DNA of 64,000 nt from Clostridiaceae bacterium (GCA_012840085.1 DUMB01000006.1:1-64000), one strand, 5' to 3'; counted from the first letter of the stretch, positions 17,935 to 26,171 are shown. The notes: generated by a model from the sequence alone, not told the origin. A program made the numbers and translations.

Positions 17935-19110
17935 ATGACTAGACCAATTATCCCAGATAGTGAATTTAAAATACGTGCGAGGAACATCCAGGAATTAATG
18001 AAACAAAAAGGAATTGATATGCTGCTTGCATACGGTAATGAGGCTGAGCCGCAGTTTGTACGCTACTTCTGTGATTATTGGCCATCATTCGAAACCGCTG
18101 GGGTGCTGTTTGCCCAGGATGGAGAGCCATTACTGCTTATAGGACCTGAAAGTATGACATATGCGTCAGACCGAAGCCGTATCCGCAATATACGTAGATT
18201 ATCAGCTTTCAGGGAATCATCAAATCCTGAATATCCAGGGCATAAGCTTGATACTTTCAGGGATGTAATCGGAGAATTACTGGATGGCAAACCGTTGAAG
18301 AATTTTGCCATTGCAGGCTACAATCTCATCGGTAAAGTGACATTTGATGCATTAGTAGATGGCCTCAAGTCATTTGGAGATGTATCAATTGTAAGCGGAG
18401 ACGACCTGGTAATGCAATTGAGAATGTATAAATCTGAAAATGAGATTCAATGCTTGCGTTATGCAGGTGAAATTACTCGGAAGACTTTTGACTATGTCAT
18501 TGAGAATATTCGTCCTGGCATGACTGAAAGCCAGGTGCGTGGACTGGCTTGTGCCAAGCTCTTTGAATTAGGCGCAGAAAGTGAATCCTACCCAATATGG
18601 GTGCTTGCCGGAAAGGGAGGAAACCAGGCTATTAGCAGAGCAAGACATAAAGTGATAGAGAAGAATGAACTTGTGCATCTTCAAATTGGTGCAAGGTACG
18701 AAGGTTATGCATCAACTATAGGAAGGCCCGTCATTCTAGGTAATCCTGAGCAGTGGATGTTAGATGCGATCAAAGCAGGTTATGAAGCACATGAAGCAAT
18801 AATAGGGCAGCTGTATGACGGAAATAATGCAGGTAATGTTGCCAATATATATTATGAAACAATGCGCAAAAATAACCATATTGATTGGTTGCTTTACGGA
18901 CCATGCCATGCAACCGGCTTAATGGAAGGAGAGCCTCCATGGATTGAGGAAGGTTCTGATTATATTTTGCGCAATAACATGACTTATGCTGTAGATATTT
19001 TTATGGGAAATAAAGACGGATATGGATTCAGAATAGAAGACAGTGTGCGCGTAGGTATTGGCAAGGCTGAAAACATGACCAATTATCCGCGGGAGATATT
19101 CATATTATAA
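17935..19110 (+). CDS. M24 (creatinase/prolidase fold) protein lacking the usual metal ligands
   Basis: 391 residues with the two-domain creatinase/prolidase layout: an N-terminal domain (1-165) and a pita-bread C-terminal domain (170-385). At the places where M24 peptidases have their metal ligands (Asp, Asp, His, Glu, Glu), this protein has Gln250, Thr261, His325, Asp354 and Glu368. The two Asp ligands are therefore gone, as they also are in creatinase, a metal-free C-N hydrolase. Calling it a Xaa-Pro peptidase would be misleading. It shares an operon with an importer, a PTE-like hydrolase and a second protein with the same changes. GGGGG upstream supports the start. Confidence 0.85.
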   Translation: MTRPIIPDSEFKIRARNIQELMKQKGIDMLLAYGNEAEPQFVRYFCDYWPSFETAGVLFAQDGEPLLLIGPESMTYASDRSRIRNIRRLSAFRESSNPEYPGHKLDTFRDVIGELLDGKPLKNFAIAGYNLIGKVTFDALVDGLKSFGDVSIVSGDDLVMQLRMYKSENEIQCLRYAGEITRKTFDYVIENIRPGMTESQVRGLACAKLFELGAESESYPIWVLAGKGGNQAISRARHKVIEKNELVHLQIGARYEGYASTIGRPVILGNPEQWMLDAIKAGYEAHEAIIGQLYDGNNAGNVANIYYETMRKNNHIDWLLYGPCHATGLMEGEPPWIEEGSDYILRNNMTYAVDIFMGNKDGYGFRIEDSVRVGIGKAENMTNYPREIFIL

Positions 19111-19220
19111 AATTTTTAAATTTATTAATTTATCAAAGTCGTTTAAATGGTTTTATTGCATGTGTACAGCTGTGAACAGTTCTCAATAAAATAGCGAAAT
19201 ATGGTAATGGGAGTGATTCT

Positions 19221-19592
19221 ATGAACGGCAAGAAGAATTGGTATATTGTAGACGGATACAGGCCTCCTGTAAATCCAGGCGAAGCTACGGATTATGAGGG
19301 TCACGAGTGTATAATGATACTTAACTGTAATGATCAGGATGCCAATATATTTATTGATGTTTATTTTACAGACCGCCCGCCAGTTGAAGGAATTCCTTTT
19401 GTTGCTCCTGCCAAACGTGTAACTGCTTTCAGAAGTAATGACAGAAAAGTGTTTGGCGACCTGTACTTGGACGTAGGTGTGCAGTACTCCCTACGTATAC
19501 GAAGTGATGTAGATGTAGTAGTTCAATATGGGAGATTAGATGTTAATCAGCCTAACATGGCTTATCTTGCAACTTTGGGGTATGGACAATAA
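19221..19592 (+). CDS. Sensory-rhodopsin-transducer-like (ASRT) small protein
   Basis: 123 residues, soluble, no signal peptide. The opening NWYIVDGYRPP, the middle HECIMILNCNDQDANIFIDVYF and the end with YSLRIRSDVDVVVQYGRLDV match the family named after the Anabaena sensory rhodopsin transducer, a beta-sandwich tetramer. Most bacteria with this gene have no rhodopsin, and the family has been proposed to bind small ligands such as carbohydrates. It sits between the two M24-fold genes, which fits a ligand-binding or accessory role in the pathway rather than light sensing. Its function here is unknown. Confidence 0.8.
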   Translation: MNGKKNWYIVDGYRPPVNPGEATDYEGHECIMILNCNDQDANIFIDVYFTDRPPVEGIPFVAPAKRVTAFRSNDRKVFGDLYLDVGVQYSLRIRSDVDVVVQYGRLDVNQPNMAYLATLGYGQ

Positions 19593-19627
19593 CATCTATA
19601 TCAATAACTAGTAAAGGGGTAGAATAT

Positions 19628-20809
19628 ATGGATAAAATCAAAATTTCAAAGGAAGAATTTGAACAAAGAATTCAAAAAATAAGAGAGCATATGGGGAAAA
19701 TGGGTCTGGATGCCATATTTGTCTATGGTGATGAATACCGTAAAGAATCCCTGAGGTATGTGTCTAATTTCTGGCCGATTTTTGAACGTGGAGCCATGCT
19801 GATGGGAATTGACACAGAACCTATTGTTTTATGCGCCCCTGAAGGACAAAAGTTAGCGGAGGAAATGAGTGTATGGCCCGATATTCGCCTTGTTCCTGAT
19901 TTTCTGTGTGTTACCGTGGCAGACGAGATAGATTATCCCTTAGCTAACTATACCAACTTTAAGGCTTTATCAAAAGAACTGAACGGCTCAAGTAAAATAT
20001 CAAAGCTTGGCATTGTTGGAATGGATGCGATGCCGGCGGCATTACTGAACACAATTGGCGAAGCTTTCGCTTGTGATATAGTGGATGCCAATTCTATTCT
20101 GTATGAATTACGCAAAGTAAAAAGCCCCAATGAAATAGCTTGTCTTAGGGAAGCAGCCCGTATTGCAGATTTGGCATTCAAAAAAATGATGGAATCTGAC
20201 CTGATAGGAAAAACTGAGCGTTATGCTGCAGGCATTGCTGAAGGAGAGGCAAGAAAGCTGGGAGCTGAAGCTGTGATATTTACAGTTTTTGGTTCTGGCA
20301 AAAGGTCTGATACAATAGTAGGACGTCCGACCGACAAAATAATAAATGACGGCGATATGATTATGTGCGCACTGGCCATTCAGTACGAAGGCTATGTGGC
20401 AACATGCGAAGTACCGTTTGCTGTGGGCAACATGAGTGATGAGACCCGCAGAGTAATTGATGTTTTGATTCGGGCTTCCGATGCAGGATTGCCTTATCTT
20501 AAAGCCGGTGTTCCTATGAAGAAGTTTGTTTCTGCTGTAAGAGATTTCTTCCGTAAAGAAGGTCTGGCTGAATATGATGTATACCCGCCACTGCATGGTA
20601 TAGGCTGTGCAGAAGCCGAGTCGCCTTATCCTGACGAGAATACGGAAGATGTGTTTACTGTCGGAATGACTGTAAACACAGATATAAGCTTATTCGGCCT
20701 GCCCGGAGGATCCAACCGTATTGAGGAAGGTTTCGTTATTACAGAAGACGGAGCGGAAACATTGGCACCTTTTGTACGTAAATATTGTGAGGAATGGTTG
20801 TCTAAATAA
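19628..20809 (+). CDS. Second M24 (creatinase/prolidase fold) protein lacking the usual metal ligands
   Basis: 393 residues, related to the protein at 17935 but clearly diverged. Its metal-site positions read Ala248, Thr259, His323 (in PPLHGIG), Asp352 and Glu366 instead of Asp, Asp, His, Glu, Glu. Both proteins share the NFWPIFERGAML / DYWPSFETAGVL block near residue 50, so they look like an old duplication. They may form a heteromeric enzyme or act on successive intermediates. It is the last gene of the operon and is followed by a good terminator. Metal-independent chemistry, as in creatinase, is the working idea. Confidence 0.85.
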   Translation: MDKIKISKEEFEQRIQKIREHMGKMGLDAIFVYGDEYRKESLRYVSNFWPIFERGAMLMGIDTEPIVLCAPEGQKLAEEMSVWPDIRLVPDFLCVTVADEIDYPLANYTNFKALSKELNGSSKISKLGIVGMDAMPAALLNTIGEAFACDIVDANSILYELRKVKSPNEIACLREAARIADLAFKKMMESDLIGKTERYAAGIAEGEARKLGAEAVIFTVFGSGKRSDTIVGRPTDKIINDGDMIMCALAIQYEGYVATCEVPFAVGNMSDETRRVIDVLIRASDAGLPYLKAGVPMKKFVSAVRDFFRKEGLAEYDVYPPLHGIGCAEAESPYPDENTEDVFTVGMTVNTDISLFGLPGGSNRIEEGFVITEDGAETLAPFVRKYCEEWLSK

Positions 20810-20869
20810 ATGGGTGCCTGATGTCTGAATAAATGAGTGTCTGAATAAGGTATAGAAGCAGAACTGAAT

Positions 20870-20924
20870 GGGACGGAAATTGTGTGCTTTTTCTAAAAGT
20901 TTCATGATTTCTGTCCCGTTTTTA
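20870..20924 (+). terminator. Terminator of the ABC/PTE/M24 operon
   Basis: GGGACGGAAAT at 20870-20880 pairs with ATTTCTGTCCC at 20907-20917 (one G-T pair), followed by GTTTTT. Just upstream, TGTCTGAATAAATG-like words repeat about three times after the stop codon. Confidence 0.8.
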
Positions 20925-21166
20925 CATTATTCTGCAAAAAAGGCTTTATTTTTAACAGTATTATGCCGACTATATAAATATGAAAGCGAAGCTTGATATT
21001 ATGCGCGTCTGCCTGTTTGCAGTACAAACAACTGGCAGGTGAAACCATATTAATTAATGGCTAAAGATGAAGATTACAAGAATAAAAGTTTGATGCCGGA
21101 TTTATCCATGGATGGGGTGATGCCTCCTATCAGGCATTAAAACTTTGACATTTGAGGAGGTTTAAT
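20925..21166. other. Leader region before motA
   Basis: GCCGACTAT at 20965-20973 resembles the -10 element of flagellar sigma-D promoters (GCCGATAT), but no good TAAA -35 element sits at the right distance, so this is weak. A hairpin-forming stretch, CTGCCTGTTTG...AACTGGCAGG (about 21008-21040), recalls similar hairpins at 37735 and 41139. No gene is seen. Confidence 0.35.
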
Positions 21167-21991
21167 ATGGATATTGCAACAATTGGCGGTTTTATTTTCG
21201 GAGTTGTGTGTATTGTTGTTTCAATTCTTCTAGATGGTACTTTAAGGAGTTTTTATAATGTTCCATCTATTTTTATTACTCTTGGAGGCGGAATTGCTTC
21301 CATCGTGATAAGTTATAGGTTATCCGAATTGGCTAAAATACCTAAATTGATTGGTAAGGCCTTTTTTAGCAAACAATCAACTCCCGAAGAGACGATAAAG
21401 CTTCTTGTAGAACTGTCACAGAAGGCAAGGCGTGAAGGACTGCTTGCTCTTGAATCAGAACAGGAGAAGCTGGAAGATAAATATATATCACAGTCATTAC
21501 AACTTATAGTTGATGGTGTTGAGCCTGATACCGTCAGAGATTCCATGGAGTTGGAACTTGCAAATCTTGAAGCAAGACATGCCAAGGGTCAGGGAATATT
21601 TAAAAACATGGCAGGCTTATTTCCTGCATGGGGAATGATTGGGACTCTCATAGGCCTTATTAACTTGTTAGGAAAAATGGACGACCCTTCTTCAGTAGGA
21701 CCTGCAATGGCTGTAGCATTGATAACTACATTTTACGGAAGTATTCTTGCTAACTTTATTTGTACTCCTATTGCCAATAAACTGGAAGTAAAGAGCAAAG
21801 AAGAGGTTTGGGAAAAGGAAATGATTATAGAAGGAATCTTGTCCATACAGGCAGGTGAAAACCCGAGAATTATGGAGCATAAGCTTAAGACATTCCTTTC
21901 ACCCGAACAAAAGAAGAAATATGATGAATTATACTTGAAAGGTGAAGAACCCAAAAGGGAAACCAGTTATGAGAGTGCTCCTGTGCAATAA
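21167..21991 (+). CDS. motA: Flagellar motor stator protein MotA
   Basis: 274 residues with four membrane helices (two near the start, two around 150-195) and the MotA block near PAWGMIGTLIGLINLL and ALITTFYGSILANF. The cytoplasmic loop between helices 2 and 3 contains the charged residues that touch FliG. With MotB it forms the ion channel that turns the flagellum. The start at 21167 follows GAGGAGG by 6 bases; an upstream TTG is not needed. The motB gene follows after 47 bases. Confidence 0.93.
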   Translation: MDIATIGGFIFGVVCIVVSILLDGTLRSFYNVPSIFITLGGGIASIVISYRLSELAKIPKLIGKAFFSKQSTPEETIKLLVELSQKARREGLLALESEQEKLEDKYISQSLQLIVDGVEPDTVRDSMELELANLEARHAKGQGIFKNMAGLFPAWGMIGTLIGLINLLGKMDDPSSVGPAMAVALITTFYGSILANFICTPIANKLEVKSKEEVWEKEMIIEGILSIQAGENPRIMEHKLKTFLSPEQKKKYDELYLKGEEPKRETSYESAPVQ

Positions 21992-22038
21992 TATTTAATA
22001 ATATTATAGAATAAACGTACGGTTTAGCGAGGTGCGGC

Positions 22039-22806
22039 ATGAGAGATAGAAGAAAAAAGAGTGAAGAAAGTGGTGGCGCAGCGGAGTGGTTGCTTACATA
22101 TAGTGATTTGGTTACACTGCTTCTGACGTTTTTTGTCATGCTTTTTTCCATGGCTTCCATTGACCAGCATAAATTCAAAGAGGTTGCATATTCAATGCGA
22201 AGCAGTTTCCTGAACATATCAGGAGGGGATAAGCTTTTGGCTAACCCTGGAGAGGCTGTTCTTCCTATACCTTATGGAACGGATTTTATAGACACAAGCG
22301 GTAATGAAATCAGTTCAGGAGATGAAGACAGCTCACAGCTTGAAGATGTAAAACTCCAGAATGTAAAAGCGCAGGTTGAAAAAGCCATAGAAAAGCATAA
22401 TTTAAAAGAATATGTTAATATTATTGAAGAGGAGCAGTCTTTAATTTTAAGGCTGGATTCTGTTATTCTGTTCGACCTTGGAAAGGCGGATATAAAGGCA
22501 TCAGGAAAGGAAATACTCAAGGAACTGGGTGGAATGTTTAAAGAGCTTGATAACGAGATAACCATAGAGGGACATACCGATGATCTGCCCATAAATACTA
22601 TGCTATTCCCGAGTAACTGGGAACTGTCCACAAAAAGGGCTACTAACGTGGTAGTTTTCTTAATAGAAAACTGTGGCCTTGATCCTAAGAAACTGACTGC
22701 TTCCGGACGTGGAGAGTTTAAACCTATAATGCCCAATGATTCACCTGAAAACAGGCAGAAAAACCGAAGGATTGACATAATTGTAAACAAATACATTATA
22801 AGATAA
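22039..22806 (+). CDS. motB: Flagellar motor stator protein MotB
   Basis: 255 residues: short basic N-terminus, one membrane helix (about 18-40) with the proton- or sodium-binding Asp23 in TYSDLVTLLLTFFVMLF, a linker, and a C-terminal OmpA-like peptidoglycan-binding domain (about 130-250) with IEGHTDDLPI and NWELSTKRATNVV. The protein anchors the stator to the cell wall. It follows motA on the same strand. The presence of motAB and a cheW at 48 kb indicates a motile organism. Confidence 0.93.
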   Translation: MRDRRKKSEESGGAAEWLLTYSDLVTLLLTFFVMLFSMASIDQHKFKEVAYSMRSSFLNISGGDKLLANPGEAVLPIPYGTDFIDTSGNEISSGDEDSSQLEDVKLQNVKAQVEKAIEKHNLKEYVNIIEEEQSLILRLDSVILFDLGKADIKASGKEILKELGGMFKELDNEITIEGHTDDLPINTMLFPSNWELSTKRATNVVVFLIENCGLDPKKLTASGRGEFKPIMPNDSPENRQKNRRIDIIVNKYIIR

Positions 22807-22842
22807 TGGCCTGGAATACTAATGATGGCACTGGAGTAAATT

Positions 22843-23601
22843 ATGAAAGATCGTCCTGAAATCAAGGAGATTATGGATATAGCACTCAGAACAGGTAAAA
22901 TACTCCTAACCAGTGGTGCTGAGATATACAGGGTAGAGGATACAATAGCAAGAGTTTGCGACAGCTATGGAGTGAAATGTGAGAATTTTGTATTGCCTAC
23001 AGGTATTTTTGTATCCATAAAGATGGCTAACGGCGATTCAGTTTCTGAAATTATGAGAATCAGGGGCCGGAATGTAAATTTGCATAAGATAGAGCTTGTA
23101 AATACATTTTCCAGAAGATTGAGGGAAGAACCTCTACCCTATGAAACAGCAAACAAAATTCTCAGTGAAATTGAAAACACACCGCAGTTTAAAATGCATA
23201 TACGCATTCTGGCAGCAGGTGTATGGGCTTTCGTATTTACACTTCTTTTCAGAGGCACGTTTTCAGAAGGATTGGTTGCTGCCATTATAGGTATGCTTGT
23301 CTATCTTATAAAGTCTAAAATATCTGAGATTGGCTTTTATGAATTTCTTGAGTTTTGTGTATCAGGTATGAATACAGCTTTAATGAGTCTTTTAGCTGTA
23401 AAATTGTTTCCCCAGATGAATGTATATAAAATTATAATAGGAGCTATTGTAATCTTTGCTCCGGGAGTGGCAATAACAAACAGTATAAATGATGCTCTAC
23501 GTGGAGATATAGTGTCAAGCCTGGCCGGAATGGGTGAAACGGTCCTTGTTGTTACTGCTTTGGGCTTAGGAGTAGGTATTGCTTTGATTGCAGGATTGTA
23601 A
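22843..23601 (+). CDS. Threonine/serine exporter, ThrE N-terminal half
   Basis: 252 residues. A soluble N-terminal part with GKILLTSGAEIYRVEDTIARV is followed by about five membrane helices. This is the ThrE/YjjP family (DUF1212), exporting threonine and serine. In Corynebacterium the two halves are fused; here the second half is a separate gene starting in the TAATG overlap at 23601. It follows motB by 36 bases and may share its transcript. Confidence 0.85.
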   Translation: MKDRPEIKEIMDIALRTGKILLTSGAEIYRVEDTIARVCDSYGVKCENFVLPTGIFVSIKMANGDSVSEIMRIRGRNVNLHKIELVNTFSRRLREEPLPYETANKILSEIENTPQFKMHIRILAAGVWAFVFTLLFRGTFSEGLVAAIIGMLVYLIKSKISEIGFYEFLEFCVSGMNTALMSLLAVKLFPQMNVYKIIIGAIVIFAPGVAITNSINDALRGDIVSSLAGMGETVLVVTALGLGVGIALIAGL

Positions 23602-24050
23602 TGGGTGTGATTGATGTGCTGCAGTTAATTATGGCTTTTGTTGGAAGTGTTTGCGCGGGAATTCTTTTCAATGTCAGAAAGGAAAAATTATTTTGGACAG
23701 GCCTTTCAGGAGCTTTAGGCTGGTTATCATATTCACTGTTCCATACAGCAACAGGTACGGTGATTATCCCGATATTTATGGGAGCGGTTGCTGTAGGGCT
23801 ATACAGTGAAAGTGCCGCCAGACTTCTTAAAACTCCTGTAACAGTATTTTCGATATCAGGTATATTTCCTCTTGTACCGGGTGTAACAGCCTATACAGCA
23901 ATTCAGTTTTTAGTTGAAAACCGTCTGGAAGAAGCCGCAGGAAAAATTGTCGAAACACTGGGCAGTGCTTTTGCCATTGCTTTTGGTCTGATGTTGATTA
24001 CTGGAATATTCAGATTTGCAAGCAGGCTGAGAGAACAAAAAAAGGCTTAG
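23601..24050 (+). CDS. Threonine/serine exporter, ThrE C-terminal half (YjjB-like)
   Basis: 149 residues, four or five membrane helices, with ISGIFPLVPGVTAYTAIQF typical of the DUF3815/YjjB half. Its ATG overlaps the stop of the first half by one base, so the two halves are translated together. After the gene comes a purine-rich, low-complexity stretch (24050-24180) in which TTAGGAGAATAAAAA is repeated. Confidence 0.85.
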   Translation: MGVIDVLQLIMAFVGSVCAGILFNVRKEKLFWTGLSGALGWLSYSLFHTATGTVIIPIFMGAVAVGLYSESAARLLKTPVTVFSISGIFPLVPGVTAYTAIQFLVENRLEEAAGKIVETLGSAFAIAFGLMLITGIFRFASRLREQKKA

Positions 24051-24225
24051 GAGAATAAAAAGTTTAGGAGAATAAAAAAAGACATGGCGAACAATAAATA
24101 AGAGAAAATAGTCATAGCGAAAAGAAAATAGGAGAACAAAAATAAGAGACAAAAATAAAGTAATAATGAAAAAAATAAAAATTGCACAATAAATTAATAG
24201 TGAATTAACGGTACGCAAAAAGCCA

Positions 24226-24315
24226 GCGGGACACTCCTTTATATGTAAAATGCAGTCTTTTAATAAGAAACATTTTATTAAAAGATGAAATCTTCTAAGT
24301 TAAGGAATGTCCCGC
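24226..24315 (-). terminator. Bidirectional terminator/structured hairpin between thrE and the Na+ pump genes
   Basis: GCGGGACACTCCTT at 24226-24239 pairs with AAGGAATGTCCCGC at 24302-24315 with one mismatch. Its large loop holds a second perfect 11-bp stem (24256-24266 with 24275-24285). On the minus strand the outer stem is followed by GGCTTTTT, making it a terminator for the leftward operon. Confidence 0.7.
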
Positions 24316-24328
24316 CAAACTTATAACC

Positions 24329-24478
24329 TTAATTTTCGTCATTCTTCCTGCTTGTTACTTTGTTTGAAATTGCCATTGTTATCCTGATTGCTACATAGAA
24401 AAGAATAAGAACCAGGAAAACACCCAGAAGTCCATAACCAGAAACTATAAGACCTTTACCTATATTCTCAAAATTCAT
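24329..24478 (-). CDS. Small OadG-like sodium pump decarboxylase gamma subunit
   Basis: A 49-residue protein with one membrane helix (about 9-35, GLIVSGYGLLGVFLVLILFY), then a short basic tail. Its ATG has TGGAGGA upstream and starts 17 bases after the stop of the beta-subunit gene. OadG-type gamma subunits have exactly this form: one N-terminal helix and a short polar end, and they stabilise the decarboxylase complex. The sequence is too short for firm family proof; position and shape make the case. Confidence 0.65.
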   Translation of the reverse strand: MNFENIGKGLIVSGYGLLGVFLVLILFYVAIRITMAISNKVTSRKNDEN

Positions 24479-24495
24479 ATCCCAGTTTCCTCCAA

Positions 24496-25605
24496 TCAGA
24501 AAAATAGTGGTACAAGAGCCAGCAGCAGGCCGCCTGCAACAATTGAACCAAGTTGTCCTGCCACATTGGCACTGATAGACTGCATTAATATAAAGTTTGT
24601 AGGATCCTCACTTTTTGCTATCCTCTGGATAACCCTGGCTGACATGGGAAATGCAGATATTCCTGCAGCACCTACCATAGGATTAATCTTCTTCTTGAGG
24701 AAGAGGTTCAGGAGCTTGGCAAAAAGGACTCCACCTGCTGTATCAAATATAAATGCAACAAGTCCCATCGCCATAATAATAAGGGTATCAACTTGAAGGA
24801 ACTTGTCTGCCTGCATTGTTGAACCTATTGTAATACCCAGAAGCAAAGTTACAAGGTTTGCAAGCTCGTTCTGAGCGGATACTGAAAGTCTTTCGAGAAC
24901 GCCGCTTTCTCTTATAAGATTTCCGAACATGAGAAGACCTACAAGTGCAACACTTATTGGAGCAATCAAACCAGCTATGATTGTAACCGCAATTGGGAAA
25001 AGAATTTTTACAATTTTAGGTACATTGACTTGTTTGTATTCCATCCTTATCAATCTTTCGTTGCGGGTTGTGAGCAGTTTGATAACAGGGGGCTGAATTA
25101 TAGGAACAAGAGACATATATGAATAAGCAGCAACAGAGATTGGCGCTACAAGCTTGTCTGCAAACTGAAGTGCAACATATATGGAAGTCGGGCCGTCAGC
25201 AGCACCTATAATACCGATTGATGCAGCTTCCTTAAGATTATATCCAAACAGCAGCGCAACCATCATAGTTGAAAAGATACCAAACTGTGCAGCAGCCCCA
25301 AAGAAAAGCATTGTCGGGTTTTGAAGCAACGGAGTGAAATCAATCATGGCGCCTACAGCAATAAATATTAAGCAAGGGAAAAGTTCAGTACGTATTCCTG
25401 CATTATATAATATTTCCAAAATACCATGTTCACCTATTGCCGAAGAAAAGGGAATGTTGCATAGAATAGCACCGAAACCAATAGGAAGAAGAAGCATTGG
25501 TTCATATTCCTTGGCGATTGCAAGATAAATTAAAACCCCCCCAATTACGAACATAACCAGATTTCCGAGTTGAAGATTAAGTATACCGTTAAATAACTCT
25601 TGCAT
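24496..25605 (-). CDS. Sodium-translocating decarboxylase beta subunit (OadB/GcdB family)
   Basis: 369 residues with about nine or ten membrane helices and the family blocks LIFIAVGAMIDFTPLL, GIIGAADGPTSIYVAL and MVGAAGISAFPMSARV. The beta subunit couples decarboxylation of a carboxybiotin carrier to sodium export. The Asp in GAADGPTS is the expected sodium-linked residue. Which acid is decarboxylated (oxaloacetate, methylmalonyl-CoA or glutaconyl-CoA) cannot be told, because no alpha subunit or biotin carrier lies in the window. A tiny gamma-like gene follows. Confidence 0.9.
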   Translation of the reverse strand: MQELFNGILNLQLGNLVMFVIGGVLIYLAIAKEYEPMLLLPIGFGAILCNIPFSSAIGEHGILEILYNAGIRTELFPCLIFIAVGAMIDFTPLLQNPTMLFFGAAAQFGIFSTMMVALLFGYNLKEAASIGIIGAADGPTSIYVALQFADKLVAPISVAAYSYMSLVPIIQPPVIKLLTTRNERLIRMEYKQVNVPKIVKILFPIAVTIIAGLIAPISVALVGLLMFGNLIRESGVLERLSVSAQNELANLVTLLLGITIGSTMQADKFLQVDTLIIMAMGLVAFIFDTAGGVLFAKLLNLFLKKKINPMVGAAGISAFPMSARVIQRIAKSEDPTNFILMQSISANVAGQLGSIVAGGLLLALVPLFF

Positions 25606-25772
25606 ATGGCATAACCCTCCTGTGTCTGAATCAATAGAATAAAATCATTTTTTGTTAACTACCTATATCAGTATAGTGATATTTTATATATAATTCAAGT
25701 AAAATTTTATGGACTATAGTAAGTGTTTTAGGGAAAGTTTTTTTCTGAAAACTTCTTCATTTTTCAATGCAG

Positions 25773-26010
25773 GATTTCGAACTTAAATTTACAGAATTAC
25801 TGGCTTTAATTTTTAAGAATTTCGGACATTAAATGTAAATAATTACTGGCTTAACTTTAGAGAATTACAAACTTTAGCTTTAAATAATTACTGGCTTAAC
25901 TATAGAGAATTACAAACTTTAACTCTAAAAAATTATGACGTTAATCTTATATAATTACGAACTTTAACTATTACAGAATTATGAATTCTTTACAGAATTA
26001 AGATTTTTAA
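25773..26010. repeat. AT-rich array with a period of about 22-23 bp
   Basis: Two alternating words, AATTACTGGCTTA and AATTACAAACTTTA (with variants), recur at 25773, 25795, 25818, 25841, 25863, 25886, 25908, 25931, 25953, 25977 and 25996. The spacing is 22-24 bases until the last step (19). The combined unit is 45 bases. It lies between the leftward sodium pump gene and the rightward parE gene. It does not look like CRISPR (no variable spacers) and has no long open frame. Confidence 0.75.
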
Positions 26011-26099
26011 TTTTAAGATTAGCCGGCATATTAATATGGAAAATATTGCAAAGAGCCGGGAATATACCATGATAATGGGCTTTGCTAAATTAATTCAAC

Positions 26100-26128
26100 T
26101 TGACACGAACATAAGTTTTCGAAATAAT
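26100..26128 (+). promoter_or_regulatory. parE promoter with a LexA-like sequence in the spacer
   Basis: TTGACA at 26100-26105 and AATAAT at 26123-26128 are 17 bases apart. The spacer begins CGAACATAAGTTTTCG, close to the Gram-positive LexA box (CGAACRNRYGTTYC) with two differences. Promoter reasonable, operator weak. Confidence 0.45.
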
Positions 26129-26171
26129 ATTATTATATGGAATATCAATTACCTGAAAGGTGGAATTACCA

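Noticed and set aside
20108-20596. 162-codon minus-strand frame over the second M24-fold gene
   Set aside because: Antisense shadow; the plus-strand protein has a recognisable fold and operon context.
20925-21166. Cyclic-di-GMP (GEMM) riboswitch before motA
   Set aside because: The required GGGCAAACC and GGGACGCAAAGC core motifs are not present.
22272-22865. 197-codon minus-strand frame over motB
   Set aside because: It is the antisense shadow of motB, which has clear membrane and OmpA motifs on the plus strand.
25773-26010. Possible CRISPR array because of the regular spacing
   Set aside because: The units are imperfect, the period is too short (22-23 bp) and no unique spacers or cas genes are present.
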